Source: Epiperipatus broadwayi
Taxonomy: Eukaryota; Onychophora; Udeonychophora; Euonychophora; Peripatidae
Length of the DNA stretch: 64,000 nucleotides
Assembly (NCBI GenBank): GCA_028023455.1
Contig: JAQFVV010012418.1
Location: 10,049,279 to 10,113,278 of the forward strand
Direction of reading: 5' to 3'
Positions 35,364-46,851 of this stretch are shown here, piece by piece. The translations under genes were made by a program, and so were the position numbers. Each line of letters starts with the position of its first letter. Position 1 is the stretch's first letter. Under the pieces are notes generated by a model, which ran no database searches, was not told the origin of the DNA, and worked only from the letters and a program-made list of their open reading frames with translations.

Positions 35364-36919
35364 CCCGAGAACACCACCTAATGGCTCTAGGAATATAATG
35401 TTAGTTTTAGGTCTCCTATATTAGGTGGATTTAAAAAAGAATAATGAGGTTTCATTGTAATATTTTGAAGCCAAACTGAGGATAAGCTCATTACCTATAA
35501 GTGTTATCAAAATGAAGAAAACTTTCAGTTTTCTAACAGCAACAAGGTTTTAACTGACATCATTGTGAAAACAAAGATGACAGAGAACGCTTCAAGTCAA
35601 GTGCAAAATAGAGGGGAAAATGCAAGTCAAGAAAACAGTGGTATAAATAAACAACTAATGAAAGAAGAGAATCCAGTTAACAAAGAAATCACCTCAGGTG
35701 ATTTGGACTATATGTCACCCAAAATATCACGAGGGAAAGAGGAAGTAAATGTTAAAGGCTTTGAAAAGTTTAAAATTGAAAACATTATCTAAAAAGCGAA
35801 ACTGATTAGTAAAAATAAAACTATAAAATCTCAATTTGAAACTAATGAGAGAAGTAAATCAAACAAATTATTTAATGTTAATAACCAAGAATTCAAGTAT
35901 GAAGGGACATTACAATCAAAATGAAAATCTATGCAAATGCAGTAAAACTGGAGGGAATGGAAGTATGGGGTTAATAATGTTATTCAAGAGGCTTATGATA
36001 ATATATTGGACTTAATAGATGAGTAAGATGAACAATCAACTGCTTTACTGAAATCACTCAATGAATAACTTTAATAAAGATTGAGAAATTTAAGGAATAA
36101 AGGCGAACAATTCTTTATCAAGAAATTAACCACAGACAAATTCATTTGACATGCTGGATGGTAGACACTCCAGCTAGAAATGTCAGCTTTATAACATTGA
36201 TGGAGTTTTGTTGTAATATTTTCAGGCATGAATCTGTACACCTCATTTTTTTCTCAGGGATTGATGTTGGTGGTCATTGGGGGCCTGGTTTAGGGGTGCA
36301 GGCTGTTGACAATTATTGCTGCTACCGGAAAACCTGCTGGGAGAGAATAGGGTCAACATTTTCAGCACTGTTTTCACTTTGATGGAATGCTGCACCCCCT
36401 TGATGGGTTGTTTTTGAGTGGTGCAGATCTGTTTTCATTACTTGTTAATTTTTTCCCCAGTTGGCATTTTAATTTTGGGCAAGTAGACTGAAAGTGCTTG
36501 CCCATTTGTACTGTTAAATTGGAAGACAGATGTACAGCTCAGCATGGCTCAGCTGTGATCAAGGATTTAATGTCTAATGGCCTTGGATATCATTGCCTGT
36601 TGTGGTGGTTGACACAATGATGGATGTCCACCTATTCAGCTGAAACATTTGGGTCTTCACTTTGAGGCCCCGGGGATGGCGATCATTGGGTGATGGATGA
36701 CTTCTTGTAGGTTGGGCCATGTAGATCCATGTACATATACACATTAAATAACATTATAATAACCTCTTTATGGTTATAATGTTATTGAGCATATGTACTT
36801 TTTATAAACCTGGTTAATAATTGTTTTACCTTGTAATATTGAACCCTTTGTAATCCTCAACAGGTAAATAGACCCAAAAATTTTTGTAACTTTTAAGTAA
36901 TAAAGGTTACTTTTGGAAG
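35364..36919 (+). mobile_element. 1556-bp insertion with 13-bp target duplication
   Basis: Bounded by aagagtagagaaa at 35351-35363 and 36920-36932, while the left E3 LTR lacks the insert. A variable-length duplication of this size suits a non-LTR retrotransposon or its derivative in plus orientation. The end holds a hairpin (36747-36786) and an AATAAA at about 36898, but no poly(A). Inside, 35565-35792 encodes a 75-residue hydrophilic stretch (NASSQVQNRGENASQEN) followed by broken frames. 36150-36720 is less AT-rich and unassigned. I do not recognise a reverse transcriptase. Confidence 0.75.
36747..36786 (+). repeat. Hairpin near the end of the 1.56 kb insertion
   Basis: aataacattataa...cc pairs with ggttataatgttatt across a short loop, with one 3-nt bulge. 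Placement ~130 bp from the insert's end suggests a 3' UTR structure. Confidence 0.65.
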
Positions 36920-38036
36920 AAGAGTAGAGAAATCACAATCTGCTTCACACCTGCCAGGTGGCAAAGATGCAGGTTGAAAATCCATAAAGAAATATGGAAA
37001 GAAGTCATCAGCTAATGTAGCAACATCATTTGTGTCTGTTATATGCTTAAAATCTACTGCTTTGAGAAAAAACCCATATAAACTACTATCCAATACTGAC
37101 TGATTAAAGTTTATAGAAACTATAGCTGTGGCTGAATAATTGAAGTCTGCTAAAAGTATACTAATTCTTGAAATCTGAGCTCACATTTCTTAGTGATTAA
37201 AGGGAATAAGTATAAACTTTAAAGTATATTCTTACAGCGCTAACATTGAATCTCTATTATCCTTAAAGTATTTTATAAATTATTGCTCTTCTTGATTTTG
37301 TAAAACTACTATCACAGGGATGTGAATCTAAAAAAAAAAGTAATTTTTTTTATTTAGAGCAATTAGTTTTTTTTCTTATCACAATCCTTGGCCATACTTT
37401 TAAAGGCATAATATTACATAATTCATTTAATATTTTATCACTTTTTTTTTGCACTTCTAATTTTAAAAACAGTCATTTTCACCACCTGTAAATATAAAAA
37501 GTTGTCAACATAATAATTTAATCATAGATTGATGAAATTTAGATCAGATACAAAACAGGCTGCATAGACAAAATAAATTAAGATTGTCTTTATATTATCT
37601 TTTAATAGTTTACAGTTTTAAGCAAACTACTCTTCAGTTTTGGAGAAAGATAGTTATGTGTATTGATGTATGAACTGCTGTAACTTTATTTTGGGCTGTT
37701 TTGCTAATATATAAAAATCATTCATATGTGTTTAATTTATTCATAATTGATTGTGATACCATTTTGTCATTGCCAGTCACTTGCAGTCATTATCTTACTT
37801 AGAGCAGGGGCATGTGGTAGACAGACATTCTTGGATGATACCATTTTGTGACTGCTAGTCCTTCTTATGGTTAGTACATTTACAATAGTATGCCAAAGAT
37901 ATAAATTCCTATTGTATAGCATTTTCTAGTTAACATGTATTTATTTATCTATAAATGATGTAATGCAGATATTTTCCTGTGCTTACATTTGCTTATATAG
38001 CATTTAATTACTTACTTATATTACAGGCTGAAAGTA
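36920..38036 (+). repeat. E3 3' LTR, part 2
   Basis: Resumes the LTR after the insertion. Similarity to 21403-22482 is clear at cagctaatgtag, aaagtattttataaattatt, gaactgctgtaactttattttggg and taatgcagat, and fades after ttacag at 38036. The final ~23 bases are not recognisable. Confidence 0.75.
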
Positions 38037-39772
38037 TTTAGGGCAGCCCACTTCTTTCAATAGTTTAAGAAATGATTATCATAGTTAATGAATACAGAAT
38101 ATCCTCAAACTCTAGGCTTATTAAATCTTAAAACTGCAATAATAAATAGTTGTGATCTTTGGTCTATGCAGCGTGTTTAGATCTGTTCAAAAACAATAAA
38201 AATGTATTATACTATTTATGATCTATGCATACAGGTAATTAATGAATGCATAAAATTAATAGTTAGTCATGTTAACTTGTTTAAAAATTGAAAGAGCAGT
38301 CAGTTTATGCTATCTAGTGTGTTACTATAATGTATATATGTAAATAAATTGTAGTATCTCATTATGTTTAGCATTTGTCATTATTTTGCAGTCATTAAGT
38401 TAATTTGTATGAATGAATCTTATGTATCTAGCTGATCTTAGCTGGCTATAAAAAGAAAATGCCATTTATTCTGTGAAGATGGAATGTGGAGATCCCATGC
38501 AAATTGCCCTTAGGTGATTTGTGCATGAGATGTATTGTTTAACAAATAATATAGTTTTTGCATTTTCCAGTGATTTATTGCTTCATGAATAGATGAACAT
38601 GTACGGGGATGTTGCTTCAATTGTACAACTTTTAACACCATACCTCAATATTTAAACTGGTACAAATAGTAAACAATTTAAAATAAGATGAACTAAAAAA
38701 CTTTTAAACTGATTAAATGAAAATAAAGATTTTCTGAGAATAATATGATGATTTTATTTTTCTGTTTTCCCTTTATTTCCTTTTTATACACATGTGCATG
38801 TTCTACTTTTATGCAGAGTCTGTTTTCTGGTATAATTTAATCAATCAAATCAAAGTAATTAGAGTGGAATTTAAAATATTAGTGTAATTTTAACCTCTTA
38901 ATTGACTTGACCTTGAACTTTTACTAATCAAGATGTCCAAAAATAGGTTTTTAAACATCTGCCATCTAGACTGTTTATTAACACATGAAACTAAATTTAA
39001 CTTTATTTAATTATTTAACAAAAACCATTTATTTAACTTTAATAAGAACTATTTAATTAATTAAATCAAACTTACTTTAGTTAAAATAAACACTCCTTTC
39101 ATTCTATGTAAAAGTTTCTTATGATTGACATTGTGTAAAGTTCAGATTTTAAAAATATATTACTTTTTATAATCTCTTTTTAAACTTTCCAATCTTTCAA
39201 ACCCATGAACAAACACTCACACTCTTGTATTAGATATAACCAACATTTTAAAAGCAATAAGATAAATGTTGCCGACTAAAACTTATTTGAGTTAAAACAT
39301 GTTTCAAACTAAATTTCTTTATGCTTAATGCCTCAAATTCTAACTTTAAACAAATATTACTTTAATTACTAATACCTTGTGAACTACTATTTTAAATGTA
39401 TCTTATTTAGGAAACTAGCAAAATAGAAACATTAACATAATAAATTATAACTCATTAGCAGCAACAAACACTTTATTTATTGCAATTAATTTTAAAACAC
39501 AGCACACTCTAATCTAATTCTTTATTCAGATTTAACTATCATATTTGGATTTTTAACAAAATATTAAACACGTTAATTGACAGTACTTTATCCAAGCGTG
39601 TTTAACAGATTATTTCATTAATCAATTAGAACACTTAGTTAAGGCTTTGTATGGCTTAACAACAATGAAGTTTCCTTATTACAGAATTGTTTATTTAAGT
39701 TAAAAAATATTTTAAGTATTACAAATTATATTTAACCCCATGGGCTAAATATATAGTTACAATATATAAACC
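38037..39772. other. Non-coding gap
   Basis: AT-rich, with many TTTAA-type repeats between 38990 and 39780. No gene recognised. Confidence 0.4.
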
Positions 39773-39884
39773 AATTACAAATATCCAGTAACACTCTCTG
39801 TTTAATAATCTATATCTCAATAATAGCGAACTATTATTGAGATATAGACTATTAAATAGAGAGCGTTAGTGGATATTTGTAATT
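39773..39884. repeat. 54-bp near-perfect palindrome with CGAA loop
   Basis: Arms 39773-39826 and 39831-39884 pair at 50 of 54 positions around a cgaa loop. The right arm runs straight into the LINE coding fragment, so the palindrome sits exactly at the fragment's 5' edge. Confidence 0.95.
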
Positions 39885-40458
39885 GTATAAAATTTGGATA
39901 AAGAATTTATATCAGTATATTTGTACAAAAGATGGGATGATTGTGTTAAGAGGATTGTTGAGTGTTATAGTAGTAAGGAATGGGATAAAAGAATAGATTT
40001 ATTAATAAAGAATAGGAAGTTAGAGAGATGGAGAAATAGTATGGAGAGTAAAAAGAGTTTAAATATATATAGAAATAAACAGAATGTTAGGTGTAAGTTA
40101 ATATATGATAATAGTAAGGAAAGTAGTTTATTATTTAAGGCTCGAATGGGATCTTTAGCTACAAGAGAATATACATGCAAATGGAAAAATATGGAATGAT
40201 TTATTTTGTAAATTATGTAAGGAAGGAATAGAAAATATTCAGCATTTGTTAATTGAATGTAAATGCTTGAAAACAGAAAGGGTACATATAATGAAGTTAT
40301 GGAATAATAAATATGAAAAAAGTAATTATACAGAAAGTGAATTATTGGTTTTTATGCTGGGTTTGGGAAAAGATAAAGGGAATTTAGATATAAAGGCCAT
40401 GAAGTTGACAAAGATTATCTTGTGGAAATGGGATGGAGCAGAATATGGGGAAATTTAG
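39885..40458 (+). pseudogene. LINE ORF2 C-terminal fragment
   Basis: Translation in one frame gives KEFISVYLYKRWDDCVKR, then SSLLFKARMGSLATREYTCKW. A one-base frame change near 40180 continues with NDLFCKLCKEGIENIQHLL and IECKCLKTERV. The C-x2-C-x8-H-x4-C cluster and the SSLLFKARMGSL block are typical of the region after the reverse transcriptase in many non-LTR retrotransposons. No upstream RT or endonuclease is present, so this is a 5'-truncated copy. There is one frameshift and otherwise few stops, so it is moderately old. The clade is not determined. Confidence 0.75.
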
Positions 40459-43237
40459 AGCGGGGAATGAAAAATTAAGTGGCTAACAGATTTATCTGGG
40501 CATAATTGCTGAGATATTCTTGACTTCATTTAAGGAAAAGCCACAGTACGTCACATCACTTCACATATAATGGTTTATATATTTGTATGATTATTTCAGT
40601 TAGTGTTAACAGTAACTTTATTTTATATATATATGGTGTGTTCTTTCTATAATTGCATTTATATAAGTGCCATGTATTATTTTATCTTAATTTAAATAAA
40701 ACTTTTTAAATTAAATTCTTTGAATTTCAAATTAAATTAATTAAAAGAAATTTAATTATATTACTTCCTATCATTTTGTCATTGTTATAAAATTTAGCTG
40801 CCTACTTATTATATATGTAAATTTTAGCTTTGATTTACTTAAATTTAATTTTTAAAATGTACTTATTAATTAAATCTCATTAGTAGAAAATGTTAGAATA
40901 TGATTTAATTACTTAGCATTTGTTTCAAGATTATGAAATATTTATCTAGACAATTGTTTAATGTTTATTAAACTTATATCATTTTTATTATCAAAGGTTA
41001 AAATATTAACATAATGAATATTTACACAGTAATTTAAAATAATTCAGAATTTACTTTTGGCTATATAATAAACATAGACCAATGATAGTTTATCATCAGA
41101 ATCTCTGGGGGGTGTCATGATTGTTGTTTTGATATGAAAATTTGTAAGAATTGAGCTTTTTTAAACTTAAAAAAAACAAAAAACAAACAAAAATAAGTTG
41201 AAAGCAAGCAATAAATAGTCTTTAAATAATTATTCCAAGTCAGAAGTATCTCCAAAATTCTTCAAAATAAGGACAAAGATGAAAGATACATTATTCAATA
41301 GATTAGGCTATAGGATGTTACTGTGGAGTTTTCATTCTTAATTACTGGTTATCTAAATATAGCTAAATATCCATTTACATATGAATGTGTAACTAGTCCA
41401 AATTATTTGCTGTTTAGATAGTATATTAAAATGTTAATGTAGTGAGGTCTTTGTATACACTGTCTCAATATCCACTGATTGTTTTATACAGAGATCCAAA
41501 AAATATAATTAAAAAAAAAGGATAATTTAACTGATAGAAAAGTTTTAATTTGTTATCTTTTATTGTAATTTTTTAATAGTATAATCTAAAATGCTATAAC
41601 CCATGATAATTGCAGAGACACTATTGCTTAGACATTTTATCTTTTTATTTTAATATTAACTCTCCTGTACTCTGACATATTTCGTTGTTCTCATTAAATT
41701 TAAGCTTTCAACTTTCAATTTAATATTAAACCATTATTATTTATCAGAATATAATAAATTTGACCTTATTTGATAGATATTTTTGTTTAGAAATTAAATA
41801 AATTAAAAAAAAAATCACATTTAATTTTTGAAATTATTTCAAAAATTATATTTTAGTGAAAACAAAATGTTGTCACATCATCAAATTTCAGGTGGAACTG
41901 ATTCAATTTGCAAATTCATCAAAATCTTCTTTGTTTCATGTTTGCAATATCACTGAATCTTATAACAATTTGGTGAGTGACCTCATTTCTACAAAACTGT
42001 GTTTTCCTGCAACCGTAAGCTCGATAGTAACAATATTTAAAAGAAAATATTGTTTTACATTTAAAAATAAAACATTTCTGTAAAAAATAAATATGTAATA
42101 ATATATATTTTTTATTTTTAACAATCATCACACAATTATAATACAAATACAATCATAAATGTTCCAAAAAATCAAGTTTTTAGACCATCATAACATTTTC
42201 TTGATGATTGTAATATTTCTGCAAACTCTGCAAAGTTCATGATCACTGAATAAATAATGTCTAATTGTCAAACTGGGATTTCAGCTCCTTTATAATACTG
42301 ATTACTTGATTTTCCCCTTTTGACTTTTTTATAATTAAAATATTAGTAAATAAATATACATGAATTTTGACCAAAATTTTCAACAAGGAAGAAACTCCCA
42401 CAAATTTAATTGCTAGAAATCTTAAATGAAGCTTGACTGTGTGATAAAAGATCCAGTTAATTTTTATTACAACTATTCTTTGCAAAAATATTCTGCATAT
42501 ATATATATATAATTTTAAATTGCATATGGAGATTAGATACAAGAACAGTATTTTATTTTTTAGCACTGTATTTAAAATAATTCAAGTATGTCAATCTGTT
42601 AAAACTTTTTTATTGATTCGAAAAGAGAAAAGACAACCAAAGCATTGGATGATTGTTTGTGGATGTGGAAATTATTGTTTTGATTCCAAATAAATTTTCA
42701 ATTATCTATCTTTAATACTATGAGTATTTTTATGCTTAGTAAAATGTATTAAAATAATAAAAAATAAAAAGGTTTTTTTAAAAACACAGGAAAATAATAA
42801 AAAATAGATTTGTAAAAAAAATGTTTAAATAAGTCTGTGTTTGTCTATTGTAAAATATTCTATATTTTTATCAGTTATTTTTGTTAATACGTTAATGAGT
42901 ATAATATTAACTTTAAAGCTAAAACATATGTGTGATCATATTGTGGGTATACAGGTGTTCCTCGATACTTGTACGTAATTTGTTCCTGAAACATGTACAA
43001 AAGTTGAAATATACTAAAATAGGGCAATGAGGAAAAAAACCTCATAAAGTGGTTTTAAAATATTTATTTTTTAATGAGGGGTATTAGCATTTACAGGCAG
43101 TCCTCTACTTGTTTTAAACTTATTATCTTAAATTTTATTATATTGTTAATGGAATAATTAAAGAGATAGAAATTAATTATTTGAAAGTTTAAAAGTTATA
43201 CAAATTTAGAATAGCATACATGCACATATATGTATAT
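40459..43237. other. Non-coding gap, including a possible LINE 3' tail
   Basis: 40459-40720 may be the LINE 3' UTR. The rest is AT-rich. Short frames at 41856-42566 on both strands have no recognisable motif. At 42953-43030, caggtgttcctcgatacttg followed by gttcctgaaa resembles a DNA-transposon end but has no partner. Confidence 0.4.
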
Positions 43238-43787
43238 AAGATTATTTTATTTATTTATTTTATGATAAATGCTATAAGAGAAAGCTTTCAAATCTTTAAC
43301 TATTATTGTCCCCAGATCGGTTTCAAGCTATGGCTCTCTTAAGTGAAGAGCTAGGACATCTAATTTAAAATTACCAACACTAACCAAACATTTATCTGAT
43401 ACTTAACTATTAAAAAGAAGATATGAAACTTCCAGACATCTAATGTCTTCAAATTCAGCTCTCCAACTGGAATAGTTATATGGGTCTGAACTAAATTCAG
43501 ATACCCCATACATTAATAGTCTTAGCAATTTAATATAGCCAAAGCTTCAATAACCAAAATTATAATAATAATAAAACCAAGTGAAAAATCACATGATCTA
43601 TATTGCTTGTAATTACCAATATGTATTAAAGAAATGCTTAGTTAGAGTTGGTATTTTTGAATCTGATGTCCTAGCTTCTCACTAAAAAGAGCCATAGCTC
43701 AACACGGCTCTGGGGAAAGATTTGAATGCTTTCTCTTACAGAATTTACCATAAAATAAATAAATAAATAGATAAATAAAATAAGCTT
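43238..43787. repeat. Foldback repeat, ~160-bp arms
   Basis: Left arm 43238-43397 and right arm 43623-43787 are inverted copies (ttattttatttattt, agagaaag, gctatggctctc, gctaggacatc, accaacactaac versus their complements). The spacer has no coding capacity. A second inverted pair, caaaaccaagtgaaaaatcacatg-like at ~43565-43640 and its complement at ~43795-43880, flanks the right arm. Confidence 0.8.
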
Positions 43788-43868
43788 GTTTAGAAATATT
43801 TGCTCTTTATTATATATTGATAATCACAAGCTATATAGGTCATGTGATTTATCCCTTGGTTTTATTAC

Positions 43869-43871
<3 letters not shown>

Positions 43872-43931
<60 letters not shown>
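43872..43931. repeat. (TA)30 microsatellite
   Basis: 60 bp of uninterrupted TA, followed by the tail of the Penelope-like relic on the minus strand. Confidence 0.95.
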
Positions 43932-43933
<2 letters not shown>

Positions 43934-43984
43934 TATTCTCATGGATAAATGATGCATTCATAGTATTATTTCCGGGAGTTTTTG

Positions 43985-44515
43985 TGAAATAAAAATATAA
44001 TAGTTAAATAGCTGATGTTTCATTACAATAACAAATATCTTCCTCAGAGCTTCTTTTTTTTTCAAATCATAAGAATGTGTGTGGTGAGAATTAAAAATTA
44101 TTATTTTTTGTTATTTTCTCCTCATTCTCAAATTCTATTGGTGAAAAGTTTTTTAAAATATTTTATTCTCCAATAACTTTTTCCAAATATTGTTAATTTT
44201 TTTTAATTCACACTTTTTATTTATATTCTTAGACTTTTTAAAAATTTCTTTAGCTTCCCTTAGCAGTCTCTGGTCATATTGTTAAATTTTGGCAAGAATA
44301 TTTGTTTTATTAAAATTGATGTCATGGTTAGTTAATTTAATGTGTGAATAAATGGCTGATGAATTAGATTTTTCTCTGACTGCCAAAATATGTTTTTTCC
44401 ATGCTCATGTTTATTCTATAATTGATCTGCCCAATGTATGAATGTAAACAAAATCCACATGGAATTTCATATGCACAATGATACTCGAAAGGAATCTTAT
44501 CTTTAGGGTGTGGAA
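43985..44515 (-). pseudogene. Penelope-like element PLE2: GIY-YIG endonuclease end and 3' tail
   Basis: Minus-strand reading from 44515 gives KDKIPFEYHCAYEIPC, then GFCLHSYIGQINYRINM. After a frameshift it gives AVREKSNSSAIYSHIKL, TNHDINFNKTNILAKI, then RLLREAKEIFKKSKNI with one stop. YEIPC...YIGQ with a downstream R and acidic residue is the GIY-YIG nuclease pattern of Penelope-like elements. About 44050-44005 continues into ctctgaggaagatatttgtt and aatgaaacatcagct, like Penelope 3' tails. Nothing upstream is left because PLE1 abuts at 44528. It is dead, and oriented head to head with PLE1. Confidence 0.75.
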
Positions 44516-44540
44516 ATACTTCATTATTTTTAAAAATGTA

Positions 44541-44651
44541 TTAATATACAAAATTAACAAAGCGTATGACACACTTGAATGAGAAGCTATAAAGATACAC
44601 AGAAATTATTACACGCTAAGTGCTTCTGAGGCCTTTTGCCTCATATTCATA
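44541..44651. repeat. PLE1 left inverted repeat
   Basis: Inverted copy of 46664-46774 with about four mismatches in 111 bp, clustered at the hairpin gaggc-ctttt-gcctc (44628-44642). Confidence 0.95.
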
Positions 44652-44652
44652 A

Positions 44653-46551
44653 ACAAAATATAAATATTGACTTACAGCAAACTTTGTATGTTAATAGAAC
44701 TGGCCTTACCCCACCTGATAGGATAGCAAGGGTTCTATCCCTTGGACCTAGATTTGTAGGAGGACAATGGAAACAACCCAAATTAGAGCTAATCGCTGAT
44801 GTCGAAGCAAATTTAATTAATAACCCGCATAGAGATAGCATTATAACAAATATAGCTAAATCTATTAAACAAAAACAGTTACATATAAAAGATAATAGCT
44901 GGAATAGCGACATCAAAATTATGAAACAGTTTCTTGATCGCAATAATTTAATTTGCCTTAAAGAAGATAAGGGCAATAGATTTGTGCTTTTAAATTCTCA
45001 GGATTATAAGAGGAAAATAAATGAACAAATTACAAATCTACAACTCACTCCTGTTGCACAATTCAACAATAAGCTTAACCATGATAAATTTGTTTCATCC
45101 ATTCTCCGTCCTTATAAAAACAAAGGCATTTCAATTGCGGAATACTACCGAGTTTATCCTTCCTCCACTAAAGCTCCAAGAATATTTGCCAACATTAAAC
45201 TCCATAAGCCTGGTGAACCACTGCATTTAATGATGGATTTTGGGGGAGTCCATTATTTTCAAACCACGAAAATGGTTAATCAACTATTAATAGACAGTTT
45301 GGGCTTTGGAAATTATTCTGTTAATTCGTACTTTCAAGTTGTGGAAAAAAATCAAAAAAGCCACGATCGAGAACAACTTCTATATGACTACCCTTGATGT
45401 CAAAGAATTATACAGATCAGTGGACAGAAAACAATCTATTCAAATCTTCCAACAAGAACTTACCAACACGATGTCAGCTGAACGCATTAATTTCATCGTT
45501 ACATTTTTAACATGGATGGATAAACATATATATATATACAACATTTGAGCACGTTTGGTACAATATGAAAAGTTGTTGGGCTGTGGGCCTCCCCCTCAGT
45601 GGAATCGTAACCAGAATTTTCCTTAATCACTACGAAAGACTAATTGTGTCCAAATATCAAGCTGACAGCCCTCACACTATATACATGTGGTACGTAGATG
45701 ATATATTTATTTTAGCCAACCAGCAGACTATAAATAGTATTACACAAGAGTTAACACATAATACTAATCTAACTATCAATTCCACAGCAGAAGACGCATT
45801 CCAAAGTCTAAATTAACTTGACCTTAGGTTAACATGCGATGAGAGAGGTATAAGTTATTCAATGATAATAAAGCCCTTTGAAATCAGAGGCTTTATACAC
45901 CCACACTCCAACTCTCCAAGCTCTCACAAATTGACAGGCCTGCAAGCATTTTTATATAGAAATATGCATCTGTGCAAGTTTGAGGCAGATAGAAAGAATA
46001 ATATACATCTTTACACCAAAGACCTACTATAAGCAGGCTATAAACTCAACACTATTAACAATAAAATCAAACAATTTTATAGGAAAATCACTGACAATAA
46101 AAACAATATTAAACTTCCATATATTACTCTTCCCCACATACCTAAAATCTCCTATCAATTAATCAAGGTTTTGTCCAATAAATTTAAAATTAGCTTTCAT
46201 ACACCCCCATGCACTAATCGTCTAATCAATAACTCTAAGGACAAAATTGAACATTCTCAGACTCCCCATGTCGTTTACAGCATATCTTGCCCACAACCTG
46301 GTTGCTGGGCTATTTATTTTGGAGAAACCAAAGCAGGCATAATCAACAGGACAGCACAACACAGATATACATATAATAGAGCTATGAAAAACAATGATAA
46401 TTCATCAACATTTTTAGAGCATTCCAAGAAGACAGGGCATTTGTTTGAACCTTCCAGCCCTAAAATAGTCTGTATTGAGAAAAATGACATCAAGCGGAAA
46501 ATCAGAGAAGCATATTTTATTAATGGCAATAATAACTCCATCAATAGATGA
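44653..46551 (+). pseudogene. PLE1 reverse transcriptase with GIY-YIG endonuclease
   Basis: Three frames carry it in order. 44653-~45360: LGPRFVGGQW, CLKEDKGNRFVLLNSQDY, STKAPRIFANIKLHKPGEP. ~45360-45540: YMTTLDVKELYRSVD. 45549-46551: VGLPLSGIVTRIFLNHYE, MWYVDDIFIL (catalytic YVDD), GLQAFLYRN, then the GIY-YIG domain HVVYSISCPQPG, AIYFGETKAG, INRTAQHRY and a final REAYFINGNN. This order is that of Penelope-like elements, which prime reverse transcription at a nick made by the GIY-YIG nuclease. There are frameshifts near 45360 and 45540 and in-frame TAA near 45814 and 46031. The N-terminal part before LGPRF is short and has no ATG, so the copy is probably 5'-truncated. Confidence 0.92.
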
Positions 46552-46663
46552 GATACCTGCTTTGACATATCCAAACATTGGACTATCTTGTTCATTTGCA
46601 TACGCTTTGCATACTGTTTTGTTTCCTTGCCCTATTTCTTCATTCTGCAGCTCACAGTACCAC

Positions 46664-46774
46664 TATGAATATGAGACAAAAGGTCTCGAAAGCACTTAGC
46701 GTGTAATAATTTCTGTGTATCTTTATAGCTTCTCATTCAAGTGTGTCATACGCTTTGTTAATTTTGTATATTAA
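46664..46774. repeat. PLE1 right inverted repeat with hairpin and CGAAA
   Basis: Follows the endonuclease stop by ~110 bp. It contains gagac-aaaag-gtctc (46673-46687) directly followed by gaaagc, the position where a hammerhead ribozyme would have stem II and the GAAA box. The upstream CUGAUGA is only partly matched (aatatga). Confidence 0.9.
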
Positions 46775-46851
46775 ATTATCGAATGAGAAGTCTTAAAATC
46801 TTTAATATTTTAAAAATGTATTATAAATTGTGTGGATATTATTTTTCAGTA

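Larger units (their letters stand above)
44528..46823 (+). mobile_element. Penelope-like element PLE1 with inverted terminal repeats
   Basis: A 16-bp direct repeat ttttaaaaatgtatta (44528-44543 and 46808-46823) brackets 111-bp inverted repeats (44541-44651 and 46664-46774) and a plus-strand RT plus GIY-YIG relic. Terminal inverted arrangement and variable target duplication are known for Penelope-like elements, where one end is an inverted copy of the 3' terminal region. The target lies in or next to PLE2. Two frameshifts and two stops show that it is inactive. Confidence 0.85.

Noticed and set aside
39965-40180. Minus-strand 71-codon frame
   Set aside because: Antisense to the LINE fragment, with low-complexity leucine and serine composition.
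42953-43130. caggtgttcctcgatacttg as a DNA-transposon terminal repeat
   Set aside because: No inverted partner or transposase found; the second similar motif at ~43096 is in the same orientation.
44647-44976. Minus-strand 109-codon frame
   Set aside because: Antisense shadow of the Penelope-like RT N-terminal region.
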